Assembly: GCA_965220535.1 (NCBI GenBank)
Contig: OZ244833.1
Coordinates: 744,001 to 808,000, forward strand
Length of the DNA stretch: 64,000 nt
Direction of reading: 5' to 3'
Origin: HK1 sp965220535
Lineage (GTDB): Bacteria; Pseudomonadota; Gammaproteobacteria; HK1
Shown here: positions 8,389 to 16,863 of the stretch, one piece after another
How the letters are laid out: every line of letters starts with the position of its first letter
Position numbering within the stretch: the stretch's first letter is position 1
Made by a program: the position numbers and the translations under genes
The notes under the pieces: generated by a model
Databases searched by the model: none
What the model saw: only the letters and a program-made list of their open reading frames with translations
What the model was told of the DNA's origin: nothing

Positions 8389-9516
8389 ATGGAATTTCGA
8401 ATCGAAGTGGCACCGCCTGAAATAAGACGCCCCAAACCGACGGACGAAAGTGCCTTGGGCTTCGGGCGAATTTACAGCGATCACATGTTCACGATGCGCT
8501 GGACCGATGGAGGAGGATGGACCGATCCCACCGTGCGGCCTTTCTCGGATCTCAAACTCTCTCCCGCCTCTCTCGTATTGCACTATAGCCAGACGATCTT
8601 CGAAGGGCTCAAGGCTTACCGCAATCCGGTCGGGAATACCAATCTCTTTCGTCCCCGAGACAACGCCTCGCGCTTCAACCAATCCGCAGCGAGGGTGGAT
8701 CTGCCTCAGGTCGATCCGGCGATCTTCATGAAGGCGATCGAGAAACTGGTGGATTTGGATCGCGAGTGGATCCCGAAATCGAGAGGGGCCTCGCTCTATA
8801 TCCGTCCCACGATGATCGCGACCGAGCCCTATATCGGCCTCAAATCCGCGCAGGAGGTGCTCTTTTTCATCATCACCGGTCCAGTCGGAGCCTATTACCA
8901 AGAGGGCTTCAATCCGGTGCGGATCACCGTCTGCGATCGTTATTCGAGGGCCGGGCCGGGGGGCTTGGGCTCGATCAAGGCGGGGGCGAACTATGCCGCC
9001 AGCCTCAAGGCGGAAAAGGAAGCCGCCAACCGGGGCTTCTCCCAAGTTCTTTGGTTGGATGCGGCGGAACGCAAGTTCATCGAGGAGGTCGGCTCGATGA
9101 ATATCCTGTTCATGATCTCGGGCACGGTGATCACCCCTCCCCCCGGCGATACGATCCTCGACGGAATTACCAAAGCCTCGGTTTTGGAACTCCTTCGGGA
9201 TTGGGGGGTGCCGGTGGAAGAGCGTCGTATCACCATCGGCGAAGTGCTAGGAGCGCAAAAAAGCGGGCTTCTCCAGGAAGTCTTCGGTGCGGGTACGGCG
9301 GCGGTGATCTCACCGGTCGGTGCCTTCGAATATCGAGGGGAGGTTCACCATGTCCAAAACGGGGGCACCGGGGATCTGACGAAAAAGCTCTTCGACGAGC
9401 TGACTCGGATTCAGTACGACACCCATTCGCAGTGCTCGGACCGCTTCGGATGGGTTCACGAGATTCCTTTGCCGCGACAAAAATCATCGAGCGAGGATAG
9501 TTCGAGCGAGCGCTGA
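8389..9516 (+). CDS. ilvE: Branched-chain amino acid aminotransferase
   Basis: A 375-residue fold-type IV PLP transaminase that interconverts leucine, isoleucine and valine with their 2-oxo acids. The PLP lysine is Lys197 in GSIKAGANYAASL. EEVGSMNI and LQEVFGAGTAAVISPVG match the cofactor-binding parts of class II BCATs. HYSQTIFEGLKAYR is the typical N-terminal motif, and the length fits the 350-370 residue bacterial/eukaryotic-type group. The start follows AAAGGAG with a long 13-nt spacing. It stands alone between non-coding stretches. Confidence 0.93.
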   Translation: MEFRIEVAPPEIRRPKPTDESALGFGRIYSDHMFTMRWTDGGGWTDPTVRPFSDLKLSPASLVLHYSQTIFEGLKAYRNPVGNTNLFRPRDNASRFNQSAARVDLPQVDPAIFMKAIEKLVDLDREWIPKSRGASLYIRPTMIATEPYIGLKSAQEVLFFIITGPVGAYYQEGFNPVRITVCDRYSRAGPGGLGSIKAGANYAASLKAEKEAANRGFSQVLWLDAAERKFIEEVGSMNILFMISGTVITPPPGDTILDGITKASVLELLRDWGVPVEERRITIGEVLGAQKSGLLQEVFGAGTAAVISPVGAFEYRGEVHHVQNGGTGDLTKKLFDELTRIQYDTHSQCSDRFGWVHEIPLPRQKSSSEDSSSER

Positions 9517-9849
9517 TCCGACTGCGAGGGCTTGCCGAGGGCTTCTTGTTATCGGCCCGAATCGAGCAAGTCGAATAGGCTCCGGCCAAGAGCGATCCCC
9601 GGTTTTCGTTTTTCGAGCGAGCCTTCGAAGGGGCGCTCGAAAGCCCGCCGCTAAAAATGCCGGTATTCGCCGCTGTTTTCGGCAAGCGATGAAACCGAGG
9701 TGCGCGTGATCTTTTGAAAAGCGGGGCCTCTTGCCGGCAACGAGAACAGCGCTTCGAACCGCCGATGCCCGATGGACACCGAAGCGAAAACCACCGGCCT
9801 TGGCTTTATTCATCTCGGCCGAGGATATCGTAGGTGGCCGAGGATTTTG
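9517..9849. other. Non-coding stretch between ilvE and the VOC gene
   Basis: About 330 bp between convergent genes with no supported reading frame. GAGGGCTT occurs twice near 9526-9550. Apart from the repeat-like element at its right end, nothing recognisable is present. Confidence 0.55.
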
Positions 9850-9877
9850 CGATGGGGGAGTGGGGTATCGAAACAAT
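9850..9877 (-). repeat. Solitary diverged CRISPR repeat / anti-repeat
   Basis: Read on the - strand, these 28 bases (ATTGTTTCGATACCCC then ACTCCCCCATCG) align with the first 29 positions of the array repeat. There are four substitutions and one C deletion. On the + strand the same bases form an anti-repeat that could pair with repeat positions 1-24. Two of the three substitutions there become G-U wobbles, leaving one A-C mismatch. The element abuts the stop codon of the next gene (9878). There is no second copy nearby. Confidence 0.8.
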
Positions 9878-10711
9878 TCACTTATCGGAAATAACGCCGA
9901 TATTGAGGTGATCGAATTCGATCCATGCGAAGGGGCGCTTGCCGAAAAACCCCGACGAAGAAAGAGGCAAGCGCTGCTGCGAGGCTGCCATATCCCGACT
10001 TCGGATCAAGCAACCGCAGGGGGTCGGACCGTAGCGGTCGATCAGATCGGCGATCCAGTCGTCGGCACTGCCGGGGGAAACAAGACTCACCGGCTCGCCT
10101 TCGAGAAGCATGACGCGACCGGGAAAAGCGGAGCAATCGATATCGATCGGCTCGCCGGCACCGTAGACCCTTTGCAGTTCGATGGCCGCGACTTCGGCAT
10201 CCGGCACCGCAATCACCACCGAATCGATCCCCTCGAGCTCGCTGTCACGCACGCTATCGGATACCTGTACCCGATTCCGGCGCGGAGTATGGTCACTGAC
10301 CATGAAGGGATGAAGCGAACCCATCCCGTCGGCCCCGACGAACATGATTTCGGACTCGATGCTCTCGCCATCGGGACGGCGCCGAGCGGATGCCCGCGGA
10401 CCATCGAGCGGTATGCCGAGATTGGCCAAGCGACTGCCGATCAGATGCATATCATCCACCATGATCGACCAAGCACACGCCCCGCCATCGGTTTCGATAT
10501 GGCGTTGCCAAACCGGTGCCTGTTGACCCGGCTGACGCACCGAGACGATCTCGAGATAGCTCCCGTCCATGAAGCCGAGGGTGGAAAAATGGGTTGCACC
10601 GTTGGAGTGGATGCCGCCGTAGTCGGTAGCAAGGCCTACACGCGCAAAAGCCAAGGCCAATGCCTCCATACGAGACCATGCGAATACCACACGATCGATG
10701 CGAAAAGACAT
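9878..10711 (-). CDS. VOC / glyoxalase-like domain protein
   Basis: A 277-residue cytoplasmic protein of the glyoxalase-like (VOC superfamily) kind. It has the characteristic GATHFSTLGFMDGSYLEIV strand-turn-strand with a His and a Glu that could bind metal, and a second half (SVVIAVPDAEVAAIELQRVYG) that repeats the fold. AGGAGGAAGG sits 5 nt before the ATG. It is not identifiable as a known enzyme. Upstream on the same strand are suyB and suyA, but 350 bp separate them, so co-transcription is uncertain. Substrate unknown. Confidence 0.75.
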   Translation of the reverse strand: MSFRIDRVVFAWSRMEALALAFARVGLATDYGGIHSNGATHFSTLGFMDGSYLEIVSVRQPGQQAPVWQRHIETDGGACAWSIMVDDMHLIGSRLANLGIPLDGPRASARRRPDGESIESEIMFVGADGMGSLHPFMVSDHTPRRNRVQVSDSVRDSELEGIDSVVIAVPDAEVAAIELQRVYGAGEPIDIDCSAFPGRVMLLEGEPVSLVSPGSADDWIADLIDRYGPTPCGCLIRSRDMAASQQRLPLSSSGFFGKRPFAWIEFDHLNIGVISDK

Positions 10712-11064
10712 CTCACCTTCCTCCTCGTTTCAAAAGGGCGCGATCATCGGGCGGATGCCTCGATGATGCGCTCAGGGGAGATGCCGCGCCGATCGATCGG
10801 TGCCGCCAATAACGAAAGCGCAGGAGAAGATCCCCTTGCCCTGCGGGCGAAAGGTATATCGCTTCGAATCCCGACATATTGAAACGACTTGCTTCGTCGA
10901 TCGTCCGACCGTGCCGGGCACGAGGGATTCGCCCCGCCCTGTTCGCCCGCCGCGGCGACACGCGAAATCGCCGACGGCCGGCAGCGGCATCGACCTGTCC
11001 GATCCTGTCGACCGGCCGCGACCGGCCGGTCGTCTCGCGTCGTCTTGACCTAGCCTGCGGGCAA
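10712..11064. other. Non-coding stretch with a 14-bp GC palindrome
   Basis: Roughly 350 bp without a supported gene. CGACCGGCCGGTCG at 11019-11032 is a perfect palindrome, preceded by a near copy of its half (GACCGGCCG). It lies about 35 bp past the suyB stop on that strand, but no T-run follows, so a terminator role is unproven. Confidence 0.55.
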
Positions 11065-12240
11065 TCAAGCGCTCTCGTATAGACGAGTGAGCACGAATTC
11101 CCGATGCCCCAACGCCTCCGCGGCCGTCAATCGCCCGTTGGCGGTGCGCAGCATCATATCGAGCAGAGCATCGCCGGCCTCGTCGGGGCTCATCTCCCGG
11201 CGCAGCAGACCGGAAACATCGACATCCACATGCTCGCCCATCGTGCGCACGGTACGCGGATTGGCGCAGATTTTGATATTCGGCAAGATCGGATTGCCGA
11301 TGATATTGCCCTGCCCCGTCGGGAAAAAGTGCACCACGAAACCAGACGCCGCGCACAAGGTCACCATCTCCGCCGCCGCCGAGGAGGAATCCATGAACCA
11401 AAGACCGGAGCCGGTGGGCATTTCCGCTTTGTCCAACACCCCGTCGACCATGCACTCGCGACCGATCTTCTGAATATTGCCGAGGGCTTTTTCCTCGATC
11501 GTCGTCAAACCGCCCGCGATATTCCCCTTGGTGGGCTGGGATTCGGAGAGATCGCTGGTTTTATGACGCTCCACGATCTCTTGATAACGGTCGAACATGA
11601 ACATGAAACGCTCGCGGATTTCCGGGGTGCGACAGCGGTCCGCCACGAGATGCTCGCCGCCGGTGATCTCGGTCGTCTCCCCGAAAACGAGCGTCGCGCC
11701 ATGACGATAGAGCTTGTCGAAGGCGTTGCCGACCGTGGGGTTGGCACCGCAGCCCGAAGTGGTATCGGACTCCCCGCATTTGGTCGAGACCCATAGATCC
11801 GATAGCGGAGCCTCCTCGCGCCCGAGCTCCGAGGCCCATTGCACATACTCGCGGGCCGTTCGGGAAGCGCGCATGATGGTCTCGTGATCCCCGTGCATCT
11901 CGATGCCGTAGCCGGTAACCGGTTTGCCGGAAGCGGCGATTCCCTCCACCACTCGACGGGTCCAACCCTCCTCGATCCCGATCACCACCACCGCGGCAAC
12001 GTTGGGGTTGGTTCCGGTTCCGATCAGCGTGCGGAAATGCAACTCGAGATCCGCACCGAACTGCAACCTCCCGTAGGGATGGGGAAGAGCCATCGTCCCC
12101 TTGATATTGTTGGATACCGCCTCGCAGGCGGCATTCGACAGATCGTCCACGGGAAGAATGATCACGTGATTGCGCACCCCGATCCGTCCGTTTTCGCGAC
12201 GGAACCCACGGAAGGAGGCAGAGGACAAATCGATGCTCAT
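11065..12240 (-). CDS. suyB: (2R)-sulfolactate sulfo-lyase large subunit / UxaA-family hydrolase
   Basis: A 391-residue UxaA (altronate dehydratase large domain) family protein. With the SAF-domain subunit upstream, the pair matches SuyAB, which splits (2R)-sulfolactate into pyruvate and sulfite. Family features include GRIGVRNHVIILPVDDLSN, STKCGESDTTSGCGANPTVG with conserved cysteines, and HFFPTGQGNIIGNPILPNIK. It starts 56 bp after the suyA stop. Split UxaA-type enzymes also include altronate and D-galactarate relatives. The choice of SuyB rests mainly on the close SuyA-like partner. Confidence 0.8.
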   Translation of the reverse strand: MSIDLSSASFRGFRRENGRIGVRNHVIILPVDDLSNAACEAVSNNIKGTMALPHPYGRLQFGADLELHFRTLIGTGTNPNVAAVVVIGIEEGWTRRVVEGIAASGKPVTGYGIEMHGDHETIMRASRTAREYVQWASELGREEAPLSDLWVSTKCGESDTTSGCGANPTVGNAFDKLYRHGATLVFGETTEITGGEHLVADRCRTPEIRERFMFMFDRYQEIVERHKTSDLSESQPTKGNIAGGLTTIEEKALGNIQKIGRECMVDGVLDKAEMPTGSGLWFMDSSSAAAEMVTLCAASGFVVHFFPTGQGNIIGNPILPNIKICANPRTVRTMGEHVDVDVSGLLRREMSPDEAGDALLDMMLRTANGRLTAAEALGHREFVLTRLYESA

Positions 12241-12269
12241 AATTCGCTTTTCTCCTGCGTTGGCCGATA

Positions 12270-12286
12270 TCGTGCACGGTGCACGA
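12270..12286. repeat. Palindrome between suyA and suyB
   Basis: TCGTGCAC (12270-12277), one G, then GTGCACGA form a perfect 8-bp inverted repeat in the 56-bp gap between the two cistrons. It could be an intercistronic hairpin that tunes the subunit ratio, or a protein site. It has no T-run. Confidence 0.5.
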
Positions 12287-12296
12287 CACCCAAGGC

Positions 12297-12578
12297 TTAC
12301 CAGCGCTTGGTCTTGATATTGTGTACGTGGGCATGCTCACCCAAAGCGATAGTCGCTACCGCTTTGCCGATATCCACCCCGTATTTGATCACGGTATCCC
12401 CGGATTGCAGGGGTTTGATCGCGAGCTTATGACCTATCGGGATATCGCTGACCGCGCGAAAGCGAATCTCCCGATCCTGATCCATGATCCAACCGGTGAG
12501 CTCCGCGCCCGATTCGACCCCCTCGACCACCACGACCCCGACGCTATCGCCTTCGTCGTGCACCACGAAATCGATCAT
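12297..12578 (-). CDS. suyA: (2R)-sulfolactate sulfo-lyase small subunit, SAF domain
   Basis: A 93-residue SAF-domain protein, the small partner of SuyB. Strongly SuyA-like stretches are FVVHDEGDSVGVVVVEGV, DIPIGHKLAIKP and the C-terminal HVHNIKTKRW. The frame is open further upstream, but the ATG at 12578 gives the usual SuyA length and has GAGGG about 11 nt before it. With SuyB it would yield pyruvate and sulfite. A TSUP permease of the kind linked to sulfite export is encoded in the same window at 45332-46063, though not in this operon. Confidence 0.85.
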   Translation of the reverse strand: MIDFVVHDEGDSVGVVVVEGVESGAELTGWIMDQDREIRFRAVSDIPIGHKLAIKPLQSGDTVIKYGVDIGKAVATIALGEHAHVHNIKTKRW

Positions 12579-13873
12579 CTTTCGAAAACCCTCTTTGAGA
12601 TAACGGGATTGTCGGGGCGGGCATATAAGAGCCGAACGACCCTCGACCGACCGATCAATCGTTCGCGCGATGCTCGAGCAAGCCCTTGGGGACTTCGAAG
12701 ACTCGACCATCCATCCCTTGCCCGTCCTTCGGCGAGGAATCGTCGATGGCTCGCCGCACCAAGGCGTAGACTATACCGCCGATCGCGGCGGCTGTCAGAG
12801 CAATCCGCGCCCGGGCGAGAGAAATCCGCGGGCGATGCAACCCTCTTCGGCGGGGGAATCGCACTGTCGATAGGGTCGATCTTCGGCTTGAGCTCGATTC
12901 CCGGCACGGTGTCGAAGCACCGATATGAGACTTCGCGCCGGATCTTCGATCCTTGCCTTGTCGAGCGCATCAGGACCGTCGAAAAAAACCCTTCGGGGGA
13001 TATCGGCGGCGGCCTTGGAAGGAATCTCGACCATGATCTCGGCCTTGCCATCGGACGAACGAGGCTGCGGCATCCCGACTCGAAGAAGGAGCCTGCCGAT
13101 GCGGGAACCGAAGCGGCTCTTGCCATCGATGCGACGATCGCAAGGGCTCGGGCTTCGACGGGTGATGAAGAGGGTCGCGAAAAGAGCGCTTCGACGGGAA
13201 GAGCGCGCCGTCGATGCCTGCTTGGAACGATACCTTGCGCACATTGCCCGATCGTCGAGCGAGAAACGAGAAGCGAAGCGGGGCAAGCGCTCCTGAGCGA
13301 CCCGAGGGGGATTTCGCGCACTATCCCCCGGCGAGGGCGCTCGCTCGACGGGAAAAACGATCGACGCTCGAAGCCGAAAAAGGAAGCCGAAAGAATAAAG
13401 ACCGAGGATCACGCGTTCCCGCGAGCGTTTCGTTCGAAAACCCGAACCGGGTTCAAGATGACCGGGGCCGATTTCGGATGCATCGTCGATGGCATCGTCG
13501 ATGATTTCGAAGACTCGAAGCGATCCGCCCGCGCTCGCCATGCATCGCAGCTTGCCCGGTCGCCGACCGCCGAAGACGCTCCTTGGGTACAATGAGTCAT
13601 GTCAAAAAATATTTCACGCATCGCCCATATCTCGCCCCCATCGCCCGCATCGCCGAAGAATCGGAGCGTCGGAGAGTCGGAGATCGGGCGATGCGATTTT
13701 TTCAAAAAAAATTCTTTTTTCGCGCAAGACGAGAGAACTTTTTGTGACTTCGATGGTCTAACCGTTCGGAGAAGGGATTTTTGCCCCTTTTCGGATTGAA
13801 ATACCGGATGCCGAAACGGCAGTCCCTTGCCGACCGAGCATCCATCCTTAACCCTCTGTGAGAGAAAATCGAA
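12579..13873. other. 1.3-kb stretch without a convincing gene
   Basis: Several overlapping arginine/serine-rich frames are open on both strands, but none shows a domain or a convincing start. A - strand segment with a hydrophobic helix (ALTAAAIGGIVYALV, near 12750-12800) and one at 12930-13050 look slightly protein-like. They are in different frames, so a decayed gene is possible. The right end is AT-rich and probably holds the promoter of the NYN gene. Confidence 0.5.
13646..13702 (+). terminator. Terminator-like hairpin with no upstream gene
   Basis: CGCATCGCC (13646-13654) and GGCGATGCG (13687-13695) form a perfect 9-bp stem followed by ATTTTTT. The 32-nt loop contains TCGGAG three times at 8-bp intervals. 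No + strand gene precedes it, so it may be a leader attenuator for the NYN gene or the end of an unrecognised small transcript. Confidence 0.5.
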
Positions 13874-14455
13874 ATGATAACGATCAGTGCCGGGCAAGAT
13901 TCGAAGGACCTCTATCTTCTGGTTGACGGGGAAAATATCGACGGGACCTTGGGGAGCATCATCGGGCACCAACCCACCGGGGAAGACCGCCCCCGCTGGG
14001 ATCGGGTCTTGGATTTCGCCAAAAATCTCTGGAGCGGTCGCAATGTCAAACCCTTCTTTTTCCATAACGCGACCTCCTATATCCCGTGGCCCTTCATCCA
14101 AGCGTTGAAATCGATCGGGTTCAGGACCGTCCTGCTCACCGGACCCGAAGGCACCGCCCGGGAGGTGGTCGATGAAGGGATCCAAAAAATGCTCGCGGCC
14201 ATCGCCGAGCACGAAGGCGACGTACTGCTGATGAGTCACGATGGCAGCTACCGCGACTACCTAGAAGAGCTGAGCGACGGAAGAAGACATATCGCGATGC
14301 TGGTTTTCAAGGAATATATCGCCGGGGGCTACAAATCGGTCACGGACTTGGAACTCTTCGATCTCGAGGAGGATGCCCGCGCTTTCCAAAGCGGCCCCCT
14401 TCCTCGAGATCGGCAGGTTTCGATCGACGAGTTCAATCCCGAGGATCTGCTTTAG
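13874..14455 (+). CDS. NYN-domain (PIN-like) putative RNase
   Basis: A 193-residue protein with a NYN/DUF88-type fold, a PIN-like nuclease group thought to act on RNA. Acidic residues expected at the active site lie in LYLLVDGENIDGTL near the N terminus and in GDVLLMSHDGSYRDYLEEL in the middle. The C-terminal 50 residues (FDLEEDARAF to FNPEDLL) are acidic and look like a tail. GAGAG lies upstream of the ATG. It is isolated and its RNA target is unknown. Confidence 0.78.
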   Translation: MITISAGQDSKDLYLLVDGENIDGTLGSIIGHQPTGEDRPRWDRVLDFAKNLWSGRNVKPFFFHNATSYIPWPFIQALKSIGFRTVLLTGPEGTAREVVDEGIQKMLAAIAEHEGDVLLMSHDGSYRDYLEELSDGRRHIAMLVFKEYIAGGYKSVTDLELFDLEEDARAFQSGPLPRDRQVSIDEFNPEDLL

Positions 14456-14996
14456 AGCCCTCGGGTCGTTCGGTCGATCCTTTCGAAGCCCGCATAGCGG
14501 ATAAAGCGGCGGCGGGTAGGGCGGGGCAAACTCGACGTTTTCTCATGGCTCGGCGTCGAGCCCGCCCGCTTTCTTTCAGCCTTCGAATCTCGGCGTCGGC
14601 GTTCTCGTCGTCGGCGTCGGGCTCGGGCTCGGATCGACTTGCGAATGTCGGCGCAAGCCGAGACCGACTTTATTTCGAATCCCGCCGGCGATCTGGCAAT
14701 CGCCCGCCGGGGGCTAGGGCTAGCTCGACGGGGGCTTAGGCCGAGCCGCCCGACTTTATCTCGAATCTCGGCCGCGTCACGAGCCTGCGGCGCAGCCGAG
14801 CCAGGGCAATGCACGGGAATCTTTGATTCCCCTCGCAAAGCGATCGTAAGATCGTGCGCAAAGCTCGCTCGCAAGAGGGGAATCCCTTCGAGCGAGCGAG
14901 GATCGGGCGATCGACGAGGGTATCCAAGGCAAGACAAGACAAGCCAACGTCCTGTAAACCGAGGGCAACCCGAAAAGCGCAACGAAAGGAAAGCGC
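14456..14996. other. Low-complexity non-coding stretch
   Basis: About 540 bp of simple-sequence-like DNA rich in GGCGTC/CTCGTC steps and CGAGCGAG motifs, with no reading frame that resembles a protein family. The last bases carry AAAGGA, the ribosome binding site of the dehalogenase gene. Confidence 0.55.
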
Positions 14997-15731
14997 ATGA
15001 GCGAAACCTCGCGACCCGAAGGAAAAATCACTTCCGCGGCGAAAGGAGCCTTCACCGGCATTCGCTCTTGCGTCTTCGATGCCTACGGCACGCTCTTCGA
15101 TGTGCACTCGGCGGTCGGCCGCCATCGGCGGCGGTTGGCGGAAAAGGCGGATGCGCTTTCCTCGCTGTGGCGGAGCAAGCAGCTCGAATACAGCTGGCAA
15201 CGCACCATCTCGCAACGCTATGTCGACTTTTGGCAGATCACCGCCGATGGCTTGGATTTCGCCCTCGAGGCTTGCGCGATCGACGATGACGCCCTTCGAG
15301 AAGATCTCCTACAAGCCTACTTGGAGCTCGAGTGCTATCCCGAAGTCCCCGGCGTTCTAAGGTCATTGAAACAAGCCGGCCTTCATACCGCGATCCTCTC
15401 GAACGGCTCGCCGACGATGCTCGAAGCGGCCATCAGCGGCGCCGGGATCGACGATCTGCTCGATGCCGTGCTGTCCGTCGACGCTTTGGGGCTTTACAAA
15501 CCGACTCCCGATGTCTATCGACTGGCTATCGAACGCTTCGGCACCGGGCGCTCGCAAACGGCTTTTTCCTCTTCCAACGCATGGGATGCCGCCGCCGCGG
15601 CCCGCTTCGGCTTCAAGGTCGCTTGGTGCAACCGCTTCGCGCAGCCCCGAGAACGTCTACCCGGTACCCCGGATGCGGAAATCCGGAGCCTTGACGAGCT
15701 GTGCGTCTTGCTCGAAAGGGACCGACGATAA
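14997..15731 (+). CDS. HAD-superfamily (S)-2-haloacid dehalogenase (type II)
   Basis: A 244-residue HAD hydrolase that closely follows the type II L-2-haloacid dehalogenase pattern, which hydrolyses 2-haloalkanoic acids to hydroxy acids. The nucleophile is Asp28 in CVFDAYGTLFD. LSNGSP carries the second motif, YKPTPDVYRLA the conserved Lys, and SSNAWDAAAAARFGFKVAWCNR the acidic C-terminal motif with the family SSNxWD signature. The first 20 residues are extra and probably disordered. AAGGA precedes the ATG by 7 nt. Activity on natural 2-halo acids is inferred from family. Confidence 0.9.
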   Translation: MSETSRPEGKITSAAKGAFTGIRSCVFDAYGTLFDVHSAVGRHRRRLAEKADALSSLWRSKQLEYSWQRTISQRYVDFWQITADGLDFALEACAIDDDALREDLLQAYLELECYPEVPGVLRSLKQAGLHTAILSNGSPTMLEAAISGAGIDDLLDAVLSVDALGLYKPTPDVYRLAIERFGTGRSQTAFSSSNAWDAAAAARFGFKVAWCNRFAQPRERLPGTPDAEIRSLDELCVLLERDRR

Positions 15732-15906
15732 GATCGCTTGCGGGCTTGGCTCGAACGCCGACGATCGACGTTCGAAATCAAGACTTTTTCTTCGGCCTTC
15801 CCCTCGCCTTCGGATGAAGCCTTCGGATGAAGCCTTGTTTCGCCGATCGAAGCCGCTGCCGATAACATCCGATCGATTTCGAGGAATTTCACGCGCGAGA
15901 TCCACC

Positions 15907-16677
15907 ATGGATATCGAAGGACAATCCGCAATCATCACCGGCGGGGGTTCGGGGATGGGCGCCGCTTGCGCTCGTCGACTTGCCGCCGCGGGAGCCAAAG
16001 TCGCCCTGCTCGATGCGAATGCCGCGGCCGCCGCCGACGTCGCCCATCGGATCGGCGCCATCGGCCTGCATTGCGATATCCGCGATGTCGCGCAAACGGA
16101 AGAGGCGATCGCAAAGGCCGTCGAAAACCATGGCCCGGTGCGGATCTGTGTCAACTGCGCCGGGATCGTCGCCGCCGAGAGGGTCGTCACCCGCGCGGGG
16201 CCGGCTTCGCTCGACGCTTTTCGCGAGGTGATCGATATCAATCTGGTCGGCACCTTCAACGTGATGCGTCTGTGCGCGGCCGGGATGAGTACACTTGAGC
16301 CTTCGGGCGAAAGCGGCGAGCGAGGAGTGATGATCGCCACCGCCTCGATCGCGGCCTTCGACGGCCAAGTCGGACAAACTGCCTACTCGGCGTCCAAAGC
16401 GGGGATCGTCGGTATGACCCTGCCCTTGGCAAGAGATCTCGCCAAGTTCGGGATCCGGGTGATGACCATCGCCCCGGGCCTGATGGACACCCCGATGTTG
16501 GCCGGCCTGACCGATAAAGTGCGCGAAAACCTGATTGCATCGCTACCCTTCCCGAAACGCTTCGGATACGTAGAGGAATTCGCGGACCTGGTCGCGCATA
16601 TCATCGAAAACGAGATGCTCAACGGCTCGGTCATCCGCCTCGACGGGGCGCTTCGCATGCCCTTCGGGCCGCCTTGA
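15907..16677 (+). CDS. SDR-family dehydrogenase, 3-hydroxyacyl-CoA dehydrogenase type-2-like
   Basis: A 256-residue short-chain dehydrogenase/reductase with NAD-binding TGGGSGMG (residues 11-18) and the catalytic set Ser147, Tyr160 and Lys164 (AYSASK). NCAGI is the structural motif. The C-terminal FPKRFGYVEEFADLV and NGSVIRLDGALRM segments resemble 3-hydroxyacyl-CoA dehydrogenase type 2 (HSD17B10-like) enzymes. It is the first gene of a long co-oriented set that includes acyl-CoA ligases, so a beta-oxidation-type role is plausible. Confidence 0.88.
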   Translation: MDIEGQSAIITGGGSGMGAACARRLAAAGAKVALLDANAAAAADVAHRIGAIGLHCDIRDVAQTEEAIAKAVENHGPVRICVNCAGIVAAERVVTRAGPASLDAFREVIDINLVGTFNVMRLCAAGMSTLEPSGESGERGVMIATASIAAFDGQVGQTAYSASKAGIVGMTLPLARDLAKFGIRVMTIAPGLMDTPMLAGLTDKVRENLIASLPFPKRFGYVEEFADLVAHIIENEMLNGSVIRLDGALRMPFGPP

Positions 16678-16863
16678 CTTGGGTAGAATCGCATCGATAG
16701 CGAAACGAAGAAAACGAAGACGATTCAAAAGCGGCAAGGAAAGGCAAGATAACCATCGACTGTGCGCGGCCGTGATCGAAAAAGACTCGGGCCCGCAACG
16801 ATCGCCATGATCGTTCGACAATACGATTCGAAAATACGAGGGGATCAAACCCCCGAAAACCCG

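Noticed and set aside
9850..9960. Complete second tracrRNA gene at the solitary anti-repeat
   Set aside because: There is no clear promoter before it and no T-run terminator after the following stems, and the stems lie in VOC coding sequence. Kept only as an anti-repeat finding.
9731..10882. 383-codon + strand frame opposite the VOC gene
   Set aside because: Its product shows no domain pattern, while the - strand frame has VOC motifs and a strong ribosome site.
12279..13595. 438-codon + strand frame over suyA and the following gap
   Set aside because: It crosses suyA in antisense and is low-complexity Arg/Ser-rich with no family match.
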